A stretch of DNA of 64,000 bases from Weeksellaceae bacterium (GCA_022013695.1 JAKLPS010000004.1:1-64000), one strand, 5' to 3'. Shown: positions 33,063 through 42,184, counted from the first letter of the stretch. Notes: generated by a model from the sequence alone, not told the origin. Numbers and translations: made by a program.

Positions 33063-33938
33063 TTATCTATTAATCGATTTCCTAAACTCTGCTGGTGTAA
33101 CCCCCGAATTGGATTTAAAGAACTTGGTGAAATACGAATTGTCTTCAAAATACAATTCGTAAGCGATTTGGGAAATGGTATATTCGGAATTGACTAAAAA
33201 ACGTTTGGCTTCTAGAACAATTCTGTTTCTAATGATCTCTCCGACTGTTTTTCCGCTTATTTTTTTGCAAACTGTATTGAGATAATTGGGCGTAACGGAA
33301 AGATGATCTGCATAAAATTTTGGATAATGGGCTTCCATAAAGTGATTCTCCAGAAGTTTCTCAAATTTTACAAAAAGATAATTGTTGTTGAGGCTTTCTT
33401 TTTCTGGATTTTCATCTTCGGTCTTAAGAGAAATCATCAGCAGAACCTCAAGAATAAGGGTCTGGATCATTGATTTTGAATAGATTGATTTTGATGTGGC
33501 GAGATCAGATATCTTAGAGAAAGCTGATTCTATCTCATTTTTACAAGCTTCCACTTTTCTGAAACAGGATTTGCCGTTTTTGCGGAATAGGGGAAGCGAT
33601 GTGATAAAATCCTTTTGTGAAAGAAAATCGTTGAAGAATTCTGCGCGGAAATTGATCATTATGCCTTTTGGACTTCCGGAGGTAAATCTTATGTCGTGCA
33701 CCTGAGCGGGGCTGAGAAAGAAAATCGTATTATCTGCTATTTCCCATTCCTGAAAATCGATGTAATGAATTCCGCTACCACTATTCACATACAAAATCTG
33801 AAAAAATGAATGTTTGTGTGGAATCTTCGGGATGTACAAGTCTTCGTCCCAAAGCTGGCTGAGATCGTGGATCACGAAGGATTCTTTGTGATTTTCTCTT
33901 TCCGGAATATCGCAGGATTTGATAATAGGAATGCTCAT
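33063..33938 (-). CDS. AraC-family transcriptional regulator
   Basis: A 291-residue regulator from the ATG at 33938. It has an N-terminal cupin-like sensing domain (KHSFFQILYVNSGSGIHYIDF, then FFLSPAQVHDIRF) and a C-terminal double helix-turn-helix (LSVTPNYLNTVCKKISGKT, ISQIAYELYFEDNSYFTKFFKSNSG). The second helix motif matches the AraC/XylS signature. It lies between the cyd operon and the RND operon, on the same strand as both. Its targets and effector are unknown. Confidence 0.92.
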   Translation of the reverse strand: MSIPIIKSCDIPERENHKESFVIHDLSQLWDEDLYIPKIPHKHSFFQILYVNSGSGIHYIDFQEWEIADNTIFFLSPAQVHDIRFTSGSPKGIMINFRAEFFNDFLSQKDFITSLPLFRKNGKSCFRKVEACKNEIESAFSKISDLATSKSIYSKSMIQTLILEVLLMISLKTEDENPEKESLNNNYLFVKFEKLLENHFMEAHYPKFYADHLSVTPNYLNTVCKKISGKTVGEIIRNRIVLEAKRFLVNSEYTISQIAYELYFEDNSYFTKFFKSNSGVTPAEFRKSINR

Positions 33939-33964
33939 CGTTTTATGGAAATTGGATATGAAAA

Positions 33965-33998
33965 TAAAAAAACCCTTCCACAAATATAATGAAAGGGT
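33965..33998 (-). terminator. terminator of the RND efflux operon
   Basis: GAAAGGGT (33991-33998) pairs with ACCCTTCC (33972-33979) with one G-T pair, and a T run follows on the minus strand. Confidence 0.75.
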
Positions 33999-34017
33999 AA
34001 ATGACTCTAAACCAATC

Positions 34018-34224
34018 TTATCTGGAACAAGTTCTTCCCTCGTCTTTAACCCCTAATTTCTGAAGTATAGAATACATTAAACACCAGTTGGTAAATGCAC
34101 TTTGTAACAGATTGAGGCCTACAAATCCGGTCAGCCAAAACCAGTTTTCATTGACTTTGATTCCTAATAAGAGACTGCAGAGAATTAAAATTCCTGCAAT
34201 TGCGTGTACGATTCTTGTTTGCAT
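34018..34224 (-). CDS. DUF2892 membrane protein, second copy
   Basis: A 68-residue protein with two helices (RIVHAIAGILILCSLLLGI and WFWLTGFVGLNLLQSAF) and a cysteine-bearing tail (NWCLMYSILQKLGVKDEGRTC). DUF2892/YgaP-TM proteins often accompany rhodaneses. Here it closes the RND efflux operon, 10 bp after the PII-like gene. It is paralogous in type to 24430 but clearly different in sequence. Confidence 0.82.
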   Translation of the reverse strand: MQTRIVHAIAGILILCSLLLGIKVNENWFWLTGFVGLNLLQSAFTNWCLMYSILQKLGVKDEGRTCSR

Positions 34225-34234
34225 ATTTTTGTTA

Positions 34235-34534
34235 TTAAATTGATTTTTCTAAACTTATTATTGCGATATGAACTTGCGAAACTATTTCTTGTTTGGAATT
34301 AAAATCCTCTACACTTTTGTATATTTCGTCCACAATGTCATCTATTACAAATACCGTAAATAGTAAAGAATCAATTGACACGTAATCTTTAGGAAACCAG
34401 TTTTCTAACTCGTCTCCATTGTTTTTGTATCCTTTTACGGATTGATAGGAAAAGGCTTTCACGCCGGAATGTTTCAAAATGGTTTTCACGTCTTTTTCGA
34501 ATTCCTCTACTGCTGTTATTAATAATAGTTTCAT
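34235..34534 (-). CDS. PII-like/DUF3240-like small protein linked to the RND pump
   Basis: A 99-residue protein: MKLLLITAVEEFEKDVKTILKHSGVKAF is like the first strand and helix of a ferredoxin-like PII fold, followed by VKGYKNNGDE (the T-loop region) and QVHIAIISLEKSI. I recall similar small proteins next to heavy-metal or HAE-type RND pumps in Bacteroidota. A signalling or metal-binding role is possible. It lies 28 bp after the RND gene and 10 bp before DUF2892. Confidence 0.6.
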   Translation of the reverse strand: MKLLLITAVEEFEKDVKTILKHSGVKAFSYQSVKGYKNNGDELENWFPKDYVSIDSLLFTVFVIDDIVDEIYKSVEDFNSKQEIVSQVHIAIISLEKSI

Positions 34535-34562
34535 TTGTTCTGTATTTTTTAAAACTTTACAT

Positions 34563-37500
34563 TCAAAATTTTCGGTCTTCAGATGCTTTGTTTTCAGCCT
34601 CTGTTTTATCTTCCCATTTCTTCCTTTCTGTAATGTAGTACATCAACGGAACGACTATTAGGGTAAGAACGGTGGAAACGATGGCGCCAAACACTAAGGA
34701 AATAGCCAATCCCTGAAAAATCGGATCGAAAAGAATGATCACCGCTCCGATGACTACCGCCCCTGTGGTCAATAGAATGGGCATCGTTCGCACCGCTCCC
34801 GCTTCTATGATGGATTGCTTAAGAGGAATGCCCTCGTTTAATCGAATTTCTATAAAGTCAATCAGTAAGACCGAATTCCTGACCATTACACCCGCCAAAG
34901 CAATCATCCCGATAAATGAAGTTGCGGTAAAAAATGCACCAAGAAGCCAGTGTCCCAAAACAATTCCAATGAGCGAAAGCGGAATGGCAATCATCATCAC
35001 AATTGGTGTTTTGAAATTCTGGAACCACCCTACAATCAGCATATAAATAATTATTATCACAACAGCAAACGCAGTTCCCAAATCCCGGAATACCTCCAAG
35101 GTAATCTGCCATTCTCCGTCCCATTTCACGGTATAATTGTCATCATTTTCTGGTTGTTTCATGTACAGTTCGTTCAGCGAATATCCTTTCGGAAGCTGTA
35201 TTTTTTTCAGCTTATCTTCCATTCCCAAAATCGCATAAACCGGGCTTTCCAGGCCGCCAGCCATATCGGCCAATACATAAACCACTCTTTTCTGGTCTTT
35301 TCTATAAATGGATTTTTGCAATGTATCGCGTTCTACTTTTACCAGATCGCTCACGGGAACCATTCCACTTTGCCCTTTTACCTTGAGATTGGTAACGTCT
35401 TGAATGGTAGATTTGTCTCCGTCGTTGAGCGTCATTACGATATCTACGGCATCGTTTGATCTTTCATCGTACAAATTTCCTATAGAATGTTCGCCCATCA
35501 AATAAGTGAGATTACCAACAATCTGCTGCGGTGCAATACCGTTCAGCATTGCTTTTTCTTTGTCCGGAATGAGTTTGAACTCCGTTTGTGGTGCTTCAAC
35601 CATCCAATCGACATCCACTACATCTTCCGTTTTCTGCAGGATTTCTTCCACTTTTTTGGCCACTTTTATCTGCTCAGCATAATCGGGACCGTACACTTCT
35701 GCAACGATGGTCGATAAAACCGGAGGTCCCGGAGGTACTTCCACAACTTTCACATTGGCACCGTACTGTGCCGCAATTTTCTGAATGGTGGGCCGTATTT
35801 TTTTGGCAACATCGTGACTCTGATCACTACGATCTTCTTTGTGCAAAAGATTTACCTGGATGTCTGCGGTATTGCTGGCACCTCTCATATCATAATGGCG
35901 TACCAAACCATTAAAGGTCATCGGTGCAGAAGAACCTACATAGTTCTGGTAATTCACCACTTCCGGAACTGTTTTCAGGTATTGCGCAATGTCTTTCGTA
36001 GCAGCGGCTGTTCTTTCCAGAGTGGTTCCTTCCGGCATATCAATCACCAGTTGGATTTCGTTTTTGTTATCAAAAGGGAGCATTTTCACGGCGATCCATT
36101 TCGTAAAAAATGCCAACACCGAAATTAATAGAAGCACAAAGGTAACGCCCATCATCGTCCATCTTTTGGATTTGTTGTCGAGCAGCGGTTGTTCTATTCT
36201 TTTATAAATCCTATAGATTCTTCCTGTTTCCAAGCCTTCTTCCTCTTTATGCTCTTCTTTTTCTTTTACCTTTAATAAATGAAAGGCCAAATATGGTGTT
36301 ATCGTCAAAGCCACAAACAAAGAAAGCAACATCGCGATCGAAGCTCCAATCGGCATTGGCGACATATATGGCCCCATCATTCCGGAAACGAAAGCCATTG
36401 GCAAAATCGCAGCTATAACTGTAAAAGTGGCTAAAATAGTTGGATTCCCGACTTCATTGATGGCATAAATTGCTGCTTGCTTGAAGGGTAATTTCTTGAG
36501 ATGAAAATGCCTGTGCATATTTTCTGCAATGATAATGCTGTCATCCACCACAATTCCTACCACGAAGACAAGAGCAAATAGCGTGATCCTGTTTAACGTA
36601 TAACCCAACATATAGTAGCTGAAGAGTGTTAATGCAAACGTAAGCGGAACGGAGAAAAACACAACCAATCCGCCCCGCCACCCCATGGCTGCCATGACAA
36701 GAAAAGTAACTGCCAAAATTGCAACTCCCAAATGCATCAGTAATTCCGAAACTTTGTGTGATGCAGTTTCGCCATAGTTTCTGGTGACTTCTACGTGAAC
36801 ATCTTCTGGAATTAAATTCTTTTTGAGTTCCTGAACTTTGGCCAGAATCTGTTCCGAAATTTTCATCGCATCGGCTCCTTTTACTTTGGAAACCGAAAGC
36901 GTGACGGCAGGATACTCCGATTTAAATTTTTTTCCGCTTTCTAAAGCGTTTCCGTATCCGAAACTGACGTAGTTGGCAGGAGAAGCCGCTCCGTCTTCTA
37001 TTTTGGCAACTTGTTTTAGATACACGGGCATATTCTGCGACGTTCCTATCACGAGATTTTCCACATCCTCCGACGAATTTAGAAATTGGCCCGTCGTCAA
37101 GAGATATTCTTCATCATTGGAATCAAAACTTCCGGATTGTGAACTTGCATTATTCGCCTGAATCATTTGCATTACCGAAAGCGCATCCACGTTCAACTCG
37201 GCCATTTTGTCTTTATCAATAATGATTTTCAATTGTCGGTTTCTTCCGCCAATCACATTGGTCAGAGAAACGTCTTTTATTTTTTTGATTTCGGAAGACA
37301 ATTCCTCGCCCATCTGCCGAAGTTCATAATCGTTGTATTTTTCGCTCCACAGCGTTAGCCCAAGTATCGGAACATCGTCTATGGATCGCGTTTTCACGAT
37401 CGGTTCGTAAACTCCTTTTGGGAAGATGTTTTTATTTTTTATCAATTCGTCATACAACTTCACATAGGAACGTTCTGTATCTTCTCCTACATAGAACTGC

Positions 37501-37793
37501 ACAACGATCATTGCTTTCCCGTTCATCGCGGTCGAGTGGATGTGTTCTACACCTTTGATATTAGAAATAATTTTTTCCAAAGGTTTTACCACGCGGTTTT
37601 CCACTTCTTTGGGGGAAGCTCCCGGATAGCCCACCATCACATCTGCCATTGGTACAATGATCTGCGGCTCCTCTTCTCTTGGTATTAATGTCGAACTGTA
37701 CACCCCGATAATCATTAAAGCAACCATCAGCAAAATGGTCAGTTTTGAATTGATGAAAAACTCGGCGATACGCCCTGCGAACCCTTTTTCCAT
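34563..37793 (-). CDS. RND-family efflux transporter permease
   Basis: A 1076-residue RND pump with two repeats of a large periplasmic loop and six membrane helices. Transport-path residues appear in VFVVGIVVDDSIIIAENMHRH, the Asp-Asp pair of helix 4. GVMVRNSVLLIDFIEIRL lies in the second half. The N terminus MEKGFAGRIAEFFINSKLT and LIPREEEPQI are typical. The substrate (drugs, metals or other compounds) is not evident. It works with the adaptor at 37887 and the TolC-like protein at 39105, and the whole operon sits behind a Crp/Fnr-like box. Confidence 0.92.
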   Translation of the reverse strand: MEKGFAGRIAEFFINSKLTILLMVALMIIGVYSSTLIPREEEPQIIVPMADVMVGYPGASPKEVENRVVKPLEKIISNIKGVEHIHSTAMNGKAMIVVQFYVGEDTERSYVKLYDELIKNKNIFPKGVYEPIVKTRSIDDVPILGLTLWSEKYNDYELRQMGEELSSEIKKIKDVSLTNVIGGRNRQLKIIIDKDKMAELNVDALSVMQMIQANNASSQSGSFDSNDEEYLLTTGQFLNSSEDVENLVIGTSQNMPVYLKQVAKIEDGAASPANYVSFGYGNALESGKKFKSEYPAVTLSVSKVKGADAMKISEQILAKVQELKKNLIPEDVHVEVTRNYGETASHKVSELLMHLGVAILAVTFLVMAAMGWRGGLVVFFSVPLTFALTLFSYYMLGYTLNRITLFALVFVVGIVVDDSIIIAENMHRHFHLKKLPFKQAAIYAINEVGNPTILATFTVIAAILPMAFVSGMMGPYMSPMPIGASIAMLLSLFVALTITPYLAFHLLKVKEKEEHKEEEGLETGRIYRIYKRIEQPLLDNKSKRWTMMGVTFVLLLISVLAFFTKWIAVKMLPFDNKNEIQLVIDMPEGTTLERTAAATKDIAQYLKTVPEVVNYQNYVGSSAPMTFNGLVRHYDMRGASNTADIQVNLLHKEDRSDQSHDVAKKIRPTIQKIAAQYGANVKVVEVPPGPPVLSTIVAEVYGPDYAEQIKVAKKVEEILQKTEDVVDVDWMVEAPQTEFKLIPDKEKAMLNGIAPQQIVGNLTYLMGEHSIGNLYDERSNDAVDIVMTLNDGDKSTIQDVTNLKVKGQSGMVPVSDLVKVERDTLQKSIYRKDQKRVVYVLADMAGGLESPVYAILGMEDKLKKIQLPKGYSLNELYMKQPENDDNYTVKWDGEWQITLEVFRDLGTAFAVVIIIIYMLIVGWFQNFKTPIVMMIAIPLSLIGIVLGHWLLGAFFTATSFIGMIALAGVMVRNSVLLIDFIEIRLNEGIPLKQSIIEAGAVRTMPILLTTGAVVIGAVIILFDPIFQGLAISLVFGAIVSTVLTLIVVPLMYYITERKKWEDKTEAENKASEDRKF

Positions 37794-37886
37794 AAAAAAA
37801 TATTTTTTTAATGTGAAAATGTATCAATGTAACAATTACAAACTTTGTTCGTAAATCAGTAATTGCTGCATTGGTAAATTGTTACA

Positions 37887-38975
37887 TTATTTAATTTGAA
37901 TTTTTGCTCCATTATACAATTTTCCGTTAGCAGAGACGATGTACGGTTCTTTTGAGTTCAAACCTGAAATGACTTCTGCCTGATCTCCCAAGATTTTTCC
38001 GATTTTTATCCATCGTAGAACGGCGGTATTCTGAGAACTCACGACGTACACACCCGTTAGTTGACCTTTTTCCACCAAAGCAGATTTCGGAATTATTATC
38101 ATTTCCTGAAAATCTTGATTCTTCTTCCCCGAGTTTTTGAAAGGGAACTGCACATTGACGAACATCCCCGGTAGCAAGTCCCTCGAGGCTGCAATATTGA
38201 TTTTTACCAAATATTGTCCGCCGGTATTTGCAGCTGATTTGCTGATTTCCGAAACCATTCCGGAAATGGTTTTATTAATAGATTTCAAGGTCACCAGCAC
38301 CTGCATTCCTTGATGAATAAGGGTAATATTCTCTTCGGAAACCAAAACCTGCGCCTGCAAAGCTCCAGAAGATTCTATCGTCAAAAGTGGACTTCCCGGA
38401 CTTGCCATATCGCCTTGCTCTGCAAATTTCGCAGTAATTGTACCGGAAATCGGAGCAGTAATGTTGGTATATTTATATTGAGAGTTGACTTCATTTTTCA
38501 TCTGCTGCGCTGCTTGCAGACCTGCCAGAGCTATTTCGTAGCGCGCTCTCATATCGTCTAATTCTTTTTGGGATGCGCTTTGATTTTTGTATAAATTCTG
38601 AAATCTTTCATAATCTTTTTTAGCACTGTTGAAATTCGCCTGGGCTTGCAAAATCTGCGCATTGGCTTGCCCTCCCTTTGCTTGAATATCGGTAGAGTTG
38701 ATGTGTACCAAGGCTTGTCCCGCTGTAACGTTTTGGCCCACCTCTACTTTCATTGATGTGATGTAGCCCATCATTTTTGTAGAAACATTCACAGAGTTTC
38801 TGGCAACCAATTTTCCACTAACGGTGGCTGATGCGCCTGAGGAATTCGTTGATGACTTGTTGAGCTGCACCAAAATGGGTGAATCGGTATTTTGGACAGA
38901 TGTTTTATCGTCTGAAGAGCAACTGCTGAACAATGTGGCAGACCATAAAAGCGTAGAGTAGATGTATGTTTTCAT
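37887..38975 (-). CDS. RND periplasmic adaptor (membrane-fusion) lipoprotein
   Basis: A 362-residue lipoprotein from the ATG at 38975 (lipobox LFSSC). It shows the membrane-fusion order: a beta-barrel strand, a lipoyl half-motif VGQNVTAGQALVHINS, a long coiled-coil hairpin (ILQAQANFNSAKKDYERFQ and KELDDMRARYEIALAG), the second lipoyl half ITAPISGTITAKFAEQGD, and a C-terminal barrel. It links the RND pump to the outer-membrane channel. The ORF track's longer start adds an unlikely leader. Confidence 0.92.
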   Translation of the reverse strand: MKTYIYSTLLWSATLFSSCSSDDKTSVQNTDSPILVQLNKSSTNSSGASATVSGKLVARNSVNVSTKMMGYITSMKVEVGQNVTAGQALVHINSTDIQAKGGQANAQILQAQANFNSAKKDYERFQNLYKNQSASQKELDDMRARYEIALAGLQAAQQMKNEVNSQYKYTNITAPISGTITAKFAEQGDMASPGSPLLTIESSGALQAQVLVSEENITLIHQGMQVLVTLKSINKTISGMVSEISKSAANTGGQYLVKINIAASRDLLPGMFVNVQFPFKNSGKKNQDFQEMIIIPKSALVEKGQLTGVYVVSSQNTAVLRWIKIGKILGDQAEVISGLNSKEPYIVSANGKLYNGAKIQIK

Positions 38976-39104
38976 AAGGGATGGTATTATTTTTTTATAA
39001 ACCTTGACATAGTTTATAGCAAACCCCAACAAGGCTGATCGGGCAGGAGACTATCAGCTGCAGGATGGACTACGGAAGATACTGTTCGATTGTCTATTAA
39101 ATGA

Positions 39105-40412
39105 TTAGTTTCTTAAAAATTTATAATATTCTATAGTCGTATTATAATCGAAAATGGCTTGGATATGTTCTAACTCTTTTTGTGACATTTGGGTTTCGGA
39201 AGTCAGCAGATCCGCCGACTTTTCCAAACCTTGGTCGTAGCGATTCTTACGGATCCGATAGGCTTCTTGGCTTTGCTCGAAAGCGAGTTTCGTAAGGGTC
39301 ACTTTATTCTCGGCATCTTGCGCCTGCCGGGCGGTTTTCTGAAGTTCCAGCTGGCTCTGCTTCTGATATTGTAGTATTTCTGTTTCGGCTTTGCTGAGTT
39401 CTGATTTATATTTTTGCTGTTCGCTTTTGGCTTTGAGGCCATCAAAGAGATTCCAAGAAAGCTGGATTCCTGCTAAATATCCGTTGGCATCAAACTGTGC
39501 AATTTTGTTGTCGTAGATCTCGAAACTTCCGAAGGCATTGAGTTTCGGCAGAAATTTGGCTCTGGAAGATTTGATCATCCAGTCGTAGGCTTGCAAAGAT
39601 TTTTGGTAGGCTTGCAAGTCTTTTCTGTTAATATTCAAAGCGGGATTACTTTCTACCATATTTTCTTGATATTCTAAAGATTCCGTAGGTTTCAGAACTT
39701 TATTCTGATCATTCTCGTCCAACAAAAAAAAGAGGTAATCGGAAGCATTTTTGACGTTGGATTGGGCATATTGTATTTGATTTTCTATCTCTTTCAAACG
39801 TACATCCATATATAAAACCTCTGATTTCTGAATGAGTCCGTTTTTGTAATACCCATCCACCACTTTTTTGTTGGCGATTGTGGTTTTCTCTGCATTTTCC
39901 AGGGTTTCTACCATTTTGTAAGCCATCTGCAACATCATATATGCTTTTTTGAGCTCGAAGCGCACGTACTCTTTCGTACGTTCGGTTTTGATTTTTAGGA
40001 CTTCAGATTTTATTTCTCCTGCTTTTTTTTGATAGATTGCATCCATATTAATAATGGGCTGCTGGATTTCTAATTTGGTGGCAAAATTGGAAATGCTTTT
40101 TGGAGAATTTAGACTGTTGGGATCGAAATCCATCATTCTAATCCTTTCCTGATTGAGCTTTGAACCAAAGGCATACAGAGGATTGTTGGTACTGGAATAG
40201 GTATAAGAAGCGCTGACATTGGGAAGATACATCGATCTTGTTCCCAACAGTTCGGCATCGGCAACTTCGGCTTCTTTTTGCGCCAATTTTACTTGGAGAT
40301 TGTTGTCCAGAATTTTCTGTTCTATATCGGCTGCTGAAATCCGGATGGTATCTTGGGAAAATAGGTGTTGAAATCCGGCCACCGATAAAATAAATACCCA
40401 GACTTTCTGCAT
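39105..40412 (-). CDS. TolC-family outer-membrane efflux channel
   Basis: A 435-residue exported protein (signal near residues 1-19, GFQHLFSQ) with the tandem TolC helical repeats: DNNLQVKLAQKEAEVADAEL in the first half and QKYKSELSKAETEILQYQKQ in the second, and LSWNLFDGLKAKSEQQ, a typical outer-membrane strand segment. It forms the outer-membrane exit duct of the RND pump. It is the first gene of the operon. The -7 element TATTTTTG and a box at 40459 lie upstream. Confidence 0.92.
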   Translation of the reverse strand: MQKVWVFILSVAGFQHLFSQDTIRISAADIEQKILDNNLQVKLAQKEAEVADAELLGTRSMYLPNVSASYTYSSTNNPLYAFGSKLNQERIRMMDFDPNSLNSPKSISNFATKLEIQQPIINMDAIYQKKAGEIKSEVLKIKTERTKEYVRFELKKAYMMLQMAYKMVETLENAEKTTIANKKVVDGYYKNGLIQKSEVLYMDVRLKEIENQIQYAQSNVKNASDYLFFLLDENDQNKVLKPTESLEYQENMVESNPALNINRKDLQAYQKSLQAYDWMIKSSRAKFLPKLNAFGSFEIYDNKIAQFDANGYLAGIQLSWNLFDGLKAKSEQQKYKSELSKAETEILQYQKQSQLELQKTARQAQDAENKVTLTKLAFEQSQEAYRIRKNRYDQGLEKSADLLTSETQMSQKELEHIQAIFDYNTTIEYYKFLRN

Positions 40413-40428
40413 AATCTATAATTTTTGA

Positions 40429-40436
40429 CAAAAATA
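40429..40436 (-). promoter_or_regulatory. -7 element TATTTTTG for the RND operon
   Basis: A perfect TAnnTTTG, 16 nt upstream of the TolC-like ATG. Confidence 0.6.
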
Positions 40437-40458
40437 CATTGACGAAAACTATGGTACA

Positions 40459-40472
40459 GTAACCTTTATCAC
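40459..40472 (-). promoter_or_regulatory. putative Crp/Fnr box (GTGATaaagGTTAC on the minus strand)
   Basis: A 5-4-5 palindrome with one mismatch. The centre lies 33 bp upstream of the -7 element centre, as at 26118, 29461 and 41375. Confidence 0.65.
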
Positions 40473-40568
40473 ATAAGAAGATTGGCTACAAAAAACACTT
40501 GGCAATAGATAGAATTATATAAGAAAGCTACCTCCGAAAGGCGGCTACACTTAGCAAGTATGGGAATG

Positions 40569-41003
40569 TTAGGACACGACGATCTTAGACATCATTGTAA
40601 TCTTAGCTTTTACAGAGTTTGAAATCAAACAATTGGACTCCGATTTTTGCAGCACTTTTTCCGCCTTTTCACGATCCGCTTCCTGACTAATTGTTACAAT
40701 GGGTTCCAAAATGACCTCCGTCATTAGGTATCGGCCTTCAACCTGCTCCAGCTTCCCCTTGGACTGACATTCGAAACTTTCAAATTCCAGTTTCGAATTT
40801 TCTGCAATCGCTAAAAAGGTTGTCATCAAACAACTACTGACAGCCGCAGTAAACAAATGCTCCGGAGACCAAATGCCTTCAATCCCTTTGGGAAATGGCG
40901 GAGGTGTTGCAACTTCTATGCTTTGTGAAAGCTCTGGGGAAAACATCTCGCCCAAACGGGTATTTTTCCAAGAAATATGGACGTTATAATAATGCGCTTC
41001 CAT
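40569..41003 (-). CDS. OsmC/Ohr-family peroxiredoxin-like protein
   Basis: A 144-residue OsmC-fold protein. Two conserved cysteines appear in the helices SSCLMTTFLAIAE and ESNCLISNSVKA, the redox pair that reduces organic hydroperoxides in OsmC and Ohr. WSPEHLFTAAVSSC is the helix-start signature. It starts 4 bp after the rhodanese stop. OsmC-type proteins can also act on persulfides (established for some members); with this gene context that is a plausible role. Confidence 0.88.
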   Translation of the reverse strand: MEAHYYNVHISWKNTRLGEMFSPELSQSIEVATPPPFPKGIEGIWSPEHLFTAAVSSCLMTTFLAIAENSKLEFESFECQSKGKLEQVEGRYLMTEVILEPIVTISQEADREKAEKVLQKSESNCLISNSVKAKITMMSKIVVS

Positions 41004-41007
41004 CAGG

Positions 41008-41319
41008 TTACAGTTTATTGTTTAGACTTATCCATCCTCCACCATTGTGTACATTTTTGTAGCCGTTGTTCTGCAAAATACTTTTCGCCGATGCACTTCT
41101 CATCCCCGACGCACAACAAGTAATAATGGGTTGATCTTTGTTTTTTAATTTTGAAAGGTTATTCTGAAGTTCATTGACGGGGATATTAATGGCATTTTTG
41201 ATATGCCCACTAGTATATTCGCTTTTACTTCTAACATCCAGAATGACAGCTCCTTGTTTTACGAGCGCTGCGTAATCGGTTTTATCCATCCCGAAAAGGT
41301 TTTTTATTGCATCTAACAT
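41008..41319 (-). CDS. single-domain rhodanese
   Basis: A 103-residue single rhodanese domain with the active loop ITCCASGMRSASAK (Cys-x-x-Gly-x-Arg-Ser) and the CH2A-like segment AVILDVRSKSEYTSGHIKNAINIP. It is cytoplasmic, with no signal. It likely transfers sulfane sulfur between thiols. It heads a two-gene operon with OsmC and has a Crp/Fnr box and a TAAATTTG element upstream. Confidence 0.92.
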   Translation of the reverse strand: MLDAIKNLFGMDKTDYAALVKQGAVILDVRSKSEYTSGHIKNAINIPVNELQNNLSKLKNKDQPIITCCASGMRSASAKSILQNNGYKNVHNGGGWISLNNKL

Positions 41320-41344
41320 TTTATTGGTTTTAAAATTTATAATG

Positions 41345-41352
41345 CAAATTTA
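41345..41352 (-). promoter_or_regulatory. -7 element TAAATTTG for the rhodanese-OsmC operon
   Basis: A perfect TAnnTTTG, 25 nt upstream of the rhodanese ATG. Confidence 0.6.
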
Positions 41353-41374
41353 CGGATGAGATAAAAGTCAGTCA

Positions 41375-41388
41375 GTGATGTAAGTTAC
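41375..41388 (-). promoter_or_regulatory. putative Crp/Fnr box GTGATgtaaGTTAC
   Basis: A 5-4-5 palindrome with one mismatch, overlapping the stop codon of the Crp/Fnr gene itself. The centre lies 33 bp from the rhodanese -7 element. Confidence 0.65.
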
Positions 41389-41999
41389 AATAGGGTGATT
41401 TTGTTTCGGGACAGTTTTATTTTACCCTCTGTTTCTATCTGTTTCAGCACGCGGCTTACCGCTTCTCTGGTGATTCCAAGCTCGTCTGCAAGTTGCTGAT
41501 GGGTAACGGAAAGCTCTTTAGATTTATATAATTTTGATTTTTGATCCAAAAGATATAAAATTCTTGCATCTGCCTTTTGAAAAGCAATAGAATTAACCAT
41601 ATTGACCAAATCTTCAAACCTTTTTTGATACAATTCAAAAACAAATGCCGACCATTCCGGATATTTTGTAAGCCATTCTTTGGCTTTAGGGAGGGACAGC
41701 ATCAGAATTTCGGCATCCTCCTCTACTACCGCTTTCACTTTGGAAGTACCCTGAGTAAGTCCCGAAAGTATAGAGGAAATACAACTTTCCCCCGGCGTGA
41801 GATAATACAAAAGAATCTCTCTGCCATCTTCTTCGGCCCGTACAACCTTTACACTGCCCGACATCACCAGTGGAATGTAATTAACATACGAGTTGATCTC
41901 CAAAATAACCGCGCTTGCCGGGAAGCGTTTTAGATCACGACTGTCGGCTATCTCTTTTTTAAGTTCCGGATTTAATATTTCATAAATATTCATACTCAA
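41385..41999 (-). CDS. Crp/Fnr-family transcriptional regulator
   Basis: A 204-residue regulator with an N-terminal cyclic-nucleotide-binding-like domain (about 20-115: PLVMSGSVKVVRAEEDGREILLYYL, GESCISS) and a C-terminal winged helix, recognition helix ITREAVSRVLKQ. The E-x-x-S-R pattern is that of Fnr, which reads GA-containing half-sites. There are no clustered cysteines for a 4Fe-4S cluster; the only cysteine is near residue 73. It stands next to the rhodanese-OsmC operon and is the prime candidate to bind the GTnAY-N4-RTnAC boxes. Whether it senses sulfide, O2 or NO cannot be read from the sequence. Confidence 0.93.
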   Translation of the reverse strand: MSMNIYEILNPELKKEIADSRDLKRFPASAVILEINSYVNYIPLVMSGSVKVVRAEEDGREILLYYLTPGESCISSILSGLTQGTSKVKAVVEEDAEILMLSLPKAKEWLTKYPEWSAFVFELYQKRFEDLVNMVNSIAFQKADARILYLLDQKSKLYKSKELSVTHQQLADELGITREAVSRVLKQIETEGKIKLSRNKITLL

Positions 42000-42184
42000 A
42001 TATACATATAATAATAAAAAGAATGCCGCTTAATATAAACATACAAATTAACATTCCTATTCTCCCGATCAAACTTTTTCCTTGCCTTCATCAAGCTTCG
42101 TGATCTATTGTTTTAGCAAAACACGGCCTTTGCAGGAGCCGATATTTCTAAATCTACAAAAGGCACAACATGATTTCAAATTCG

